Below, in pieces: positions 57,576 through 59,374 of a DNA stretch of 59,374 nt. Made by a program: the position numbers and the translations under genes. This DNA is from Chloroflexota bacterium (GTDB lineage: Bacteria; Chloroflexota; Dehalococcoidia; Bin125), in NCBI GenBank assembly GCA_009838735.1, contig VXQZ01000046.1, positions 1 through 59,374 of the forward strand. Direction: 5' to 3'. The notes beneath the pieces are model-generated. The model saw nothing but the letters and a program-made list of their open reading frames with translations, was not told the origin of the DNA and made no database searches. Position 1 is the stretch's first letter. Every line of letters begins with the position of its first letter.

Positions 57576-59374
57576 CTAGAGGTCGTTGAACCACATGTCC
57601 TCCAGCGACGGCGACGGGGCGAAGGTCTGGATGAACTGCACGCCCGACAACTCCGGCCGCGCGACCTGCGAGATCGGCGGGTTGACCCAGGGCACTGAGT
57701 ACATCTGGTTGGCGATGTGCAGCTGCAGGTCGTAAAGCAGCTTGCGGCGCGTCTCGACGTCGCCTTCGGTCCGTTGCGCATTGAGCAGGTCCAGCATCTG
57801 CTGGTCCTCGCCCATCAGCTCGCCGTTCGGAATCGGCGAACGCGGACTGTCGGGGATGAAGACATTGCGCAGCGCCTCGTCCGGCTCGATCGACGCCACC
57901 GACAGCGTGTGCCCAATCACGCCGGTGTTGCTGCCGTTGAAGATCGTCGAGTAGTGCACCGTCGGCTCGTTGACGACCAGGTCGACGCTGATCCCGACCT
58001 GGAGCAGATTGGCCTGCACGACCTGCGACTGCTCGGCGAAGATCGGGCCGTAGGCCGTTGTCGTGTGGAACGGCACGCCGTCCAGGCCATCGACGCCCGC
58101 TGCGTCCAGCAGCTGCATCGCCTTCTCGGGGTTATAGCGATAGAACTCGCCCAGCGCGTCGTCCTCCTTCGGATCGACCCACCAGCCGGCCAGCGGCGGC
58201 AATGCCGTTGACCACTGTCCGCGTTCGAGCGCCCCACCGACCGTGAGGATGGCGTCGCGATCGATGGCCACCGACATCGCCTGGCGCACCCGCGGGTCAT
58301 TGAACGGCTCCAGTGCGAGGTCGGGGAACACGCCGCCGATCACGAGGCTGGGCTGGTACTCCCAGGTCGCCCCGGGAATGCCGTTCTCCAGCTCCTCGAC
58401 GATTGGCGGCGCGACGCCGAACCACGTGGTGTTCAGCTCGCCGCTGAGGAAGGCCGCGGCGATAGCCGAGTTGTCGCCGATGAAGTTGATCACCAGCGAG
58501 TCGGCGTACGGCTTGGGCGCGTCGAAGTAGTTCGGGTTGCGCTTGTAGATCACGCGCGACCCCGGCTCGTATTCGTCCAGCAGGAACGGTCCGGCGCTGA
58601 TCATCGTCTGCCGCGACAGCTCGTCGACAAGCAGCTCCGGCGGCATCACATACGGCCCCGCGTGATGTCCGAGATAGAGCAGGAATGGCGCCAGCGGACC
58701 GTTCAGATCGAAGCGCACCGTGCGGTCGTCCGGCGCGTCAACGCCGACCAGGCTGGGCTGGATCGCGCCGCGATTCGGGTAGCCGCCGTAGCGCTCCTCC
58801 TCGAAGGAGAACGCGACATCGGCCGCCGTCACATTGCGTCCGTTGACCGGCTCACGGTCCTCCCAGACGGCGTTCTCCTTGATGTTGAACAACCAGGTCA
58901 CGTCGTCCGGTTGCTCGTACGACTCGGCCAGCCACAGCTCGGGCTGGAAGTCGATCGACGATTGTCCCGGGTTGTTCGAGAACTGGGTCAGCATCGGATA
59001 GCAGTTGTGCCCGTGCAGGAACGCCTTGTATCCAAACGTCAGGAAGCCGTCGAACGAGGCCAGGTCGGAGGTATCCGAGATCTTCAGTTCACCACCGATC
59101 GGCGGCGCTTCCAATTCTTGTTGCGCCTGCGCGGTCGCAGCCTGCTGCTGTTGTTGCTGCTGCGCGGCGTCCTGTTGCGCTGCGGCCTGCTCCTGCTGTT
59201 CAGCCTGGTCCGCCGCTTGCTCAGCCGTCTGCGCCTGTTGCGGTTGGTCTTGTTGCTGCTGCGCGGCCGCCTGCGGCTGATCTTGCTGTTGTTGCTGTTG
59301 CTGTTGAGCAACGGCCTGCGTCTGATCGTCGTCATCGTCGTCGCCGCAGCCCACCAGCGCAATCCCGGCCGCAC
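57576..59374 (-). CDS. dppA: Peptide ABC transporter substrate-binding lipoprotein (5' end missing)
   Basis: The frame is open to the window edge, where AAGIALVGC looks like the end of a signal peptide with lipobox LVGC, so the true start lies beyond 59374. After the Cys come about six Asp, then a Gln/Ala-rich linker of about 75 residues. The rest is an extracellular SBP family 5 protein: FDGFLTFGYKAF, YEQPDDVTWLFNIKENAVWE, RNVTAADVAFSFE, and MSVAIDRDAILTVG. It delivers peptides to DppBC. It shares the Q-rich stalk design with the DUF3179 and zinc lipoproteins. Confidence 0.92.
   Translation of the reverse strand, partial: AAGIALVGCGDDDDDDQTQAVAQQQQQQQQDQPQAAAQQQQDQPQQAQTAEQAADQAEQQEQAAAQQDAAQQQQQQQAATAQAQQELEAPPIGGELKISDTSDLASFDGFLTFGYKAFLHGHNCYPMLTQFSNNPGQSSIDFQPELWLAESYEQPDDVTWLFNIKENAVWEDREPVNGRNVTAADVAFSFEEERYGGYPNRGAIQPSLVGVDAPDDRTVRFDLNGPLAPFLLYLGHHAGPYVMPPELLVDELSRQTMISAGPFLLDEYEPGSRVIYKRNPNYFDAPKPYADSLVINFIGDNSAIAAAFLSGELNTTWFGVAPPIVEELENGIPGATWEYQPSLVIGGVFPDLALEPFNDPRVRQAMSVAIDRDAILTVGGALERGQWSTALPPLAGWWVDPKEDDALGEFYRYNPEKAMQLLDAAGVDGLDGVPFHTTTAYGPIFAEQSQVVQANLLQVGISVDLVVNEPTVHYSTIFNGSNTGVIGHTLSVASIEPDEALRNVFIPDSPRSPIPNGELMGEDQQMLDLLNAQRTEGDVETRRKLLYDLQLHIANQMYSVPWVNPPISQVARPELSGVQFIQTFAPSPSLEDMWFNDL

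Noticed and set aside
1-59374. tRNA, rRNA or riboswitch genes
   Set aside because: I saw no cloverleaf, rRNA core or known riboswitch motif by eye; a covariance-model search would be needed to exclude small ones.

Overview
The window is about 59 kb of GC-rich bacterial DNA with roughly 57 tightly packed protein genes and no recognisable rRNA, tRNA, CRISPR array, transposase or phage module. The gene content best fits a free-living aerobic Chloroflexota of the SAR202/Dehalococcoidia type: four luciferase-like flavin monooxygenases, three tandem class III CoA-transferases, MaoC hydratases, an enoyl-CoA hydratase, a methylcrotonyl-CoA carboxylase beta subunit, lipoprotein transport components with Q-rich linkers, and MOSC, PAC2 and DUF3179 proteins. 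SAR202 is known for expanded flavin monooxygenase families. The placement is an inference from gene content. The first ~100 bases look like a low-quality contig end.

Layout. 0.5-3.3 kb: HTH protein, pyruvate kinase, glutaredoxin-like protein. 3.3-8.2 kb (minus strand): cysD-cysN-tupA-tupB-tupC, joining sulfate activation to tungstate uptake. 8.4-11.8 kb: MOSC protein, DUF3179 lipoprotein, NTF2-like protein, peroxiredoxin. 11.9-16 kb: a zinc module made of an 809-residue lipoprotein, which looks like a zinc-binding protein (AztC/ZnuA) with an AztD-type metallochaperone propeller inserted in its His-rich loop, then oligoribonuclease, then a zinc-type ABC permease with a Cys-rich repeat tail. 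16-20.2 kb: SDR, AhpD-like protein, methyltransferase, PAC2 protein, a ferredoxin:thioredoxin reductase-like protein with an in-frame TGA, and rpsN. 20.4-24.6 kb: ferric iron ABC transporter. 24.7-44.2 kb: catabolic region with LLM oxidoreductases, hydrolases, a nitroreductase, an MFS exporter, an S9 peptidase, ketopantoate reductase-like and MaoC genes, enoyl-CoA hydratase and three CoA-transferases. 44.2-50.2 kb: cytochrome c lipoprotein, aminotransferase, an OsmC-like protein with an in-frame TGA, RibD-like reductase, NHL protein and MccB. 50.2-59.4 kb: an acyltransferase-LysM-SGNH fusion, small enzymes, alcohol dehydrogenase and a dipeptide ABC transporter cut by the window end.

Main result. 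Two genes that would normally be called as truncated or split are best read as selenoproteins. In each, TGA replaces the catalytic cysteine codon of a known redox family: the last Cys of the FTR CHC motif, and the peroxidatic Cys of OsmC. The family sequence continues in frame afterwards. In each, a hairpin whose loop starts with G begins exactly 21 nt after the TGA, as expected for a bacterial SECIS. A selenocysteine FTR would carry Sec at the residue that attacks thioredoxin.

Genome organisation is also unusual. Of 13 convergent gene pairs, eight share their two stop codons in a 4-bp overlap (CTAG or CTAA), and three others have a REP-like palindrome between them. Four genes have a TANNNT box exactly 6 nt before the ATG, suggesting leaderless transcription. 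Two REP-like repeat families are scattered through the window and supply the stop codon of two genes. Two long intergenic regions carry 10-bp phased arrays and a shared 22-bp motif upstream of a gene in the same relative orientation.
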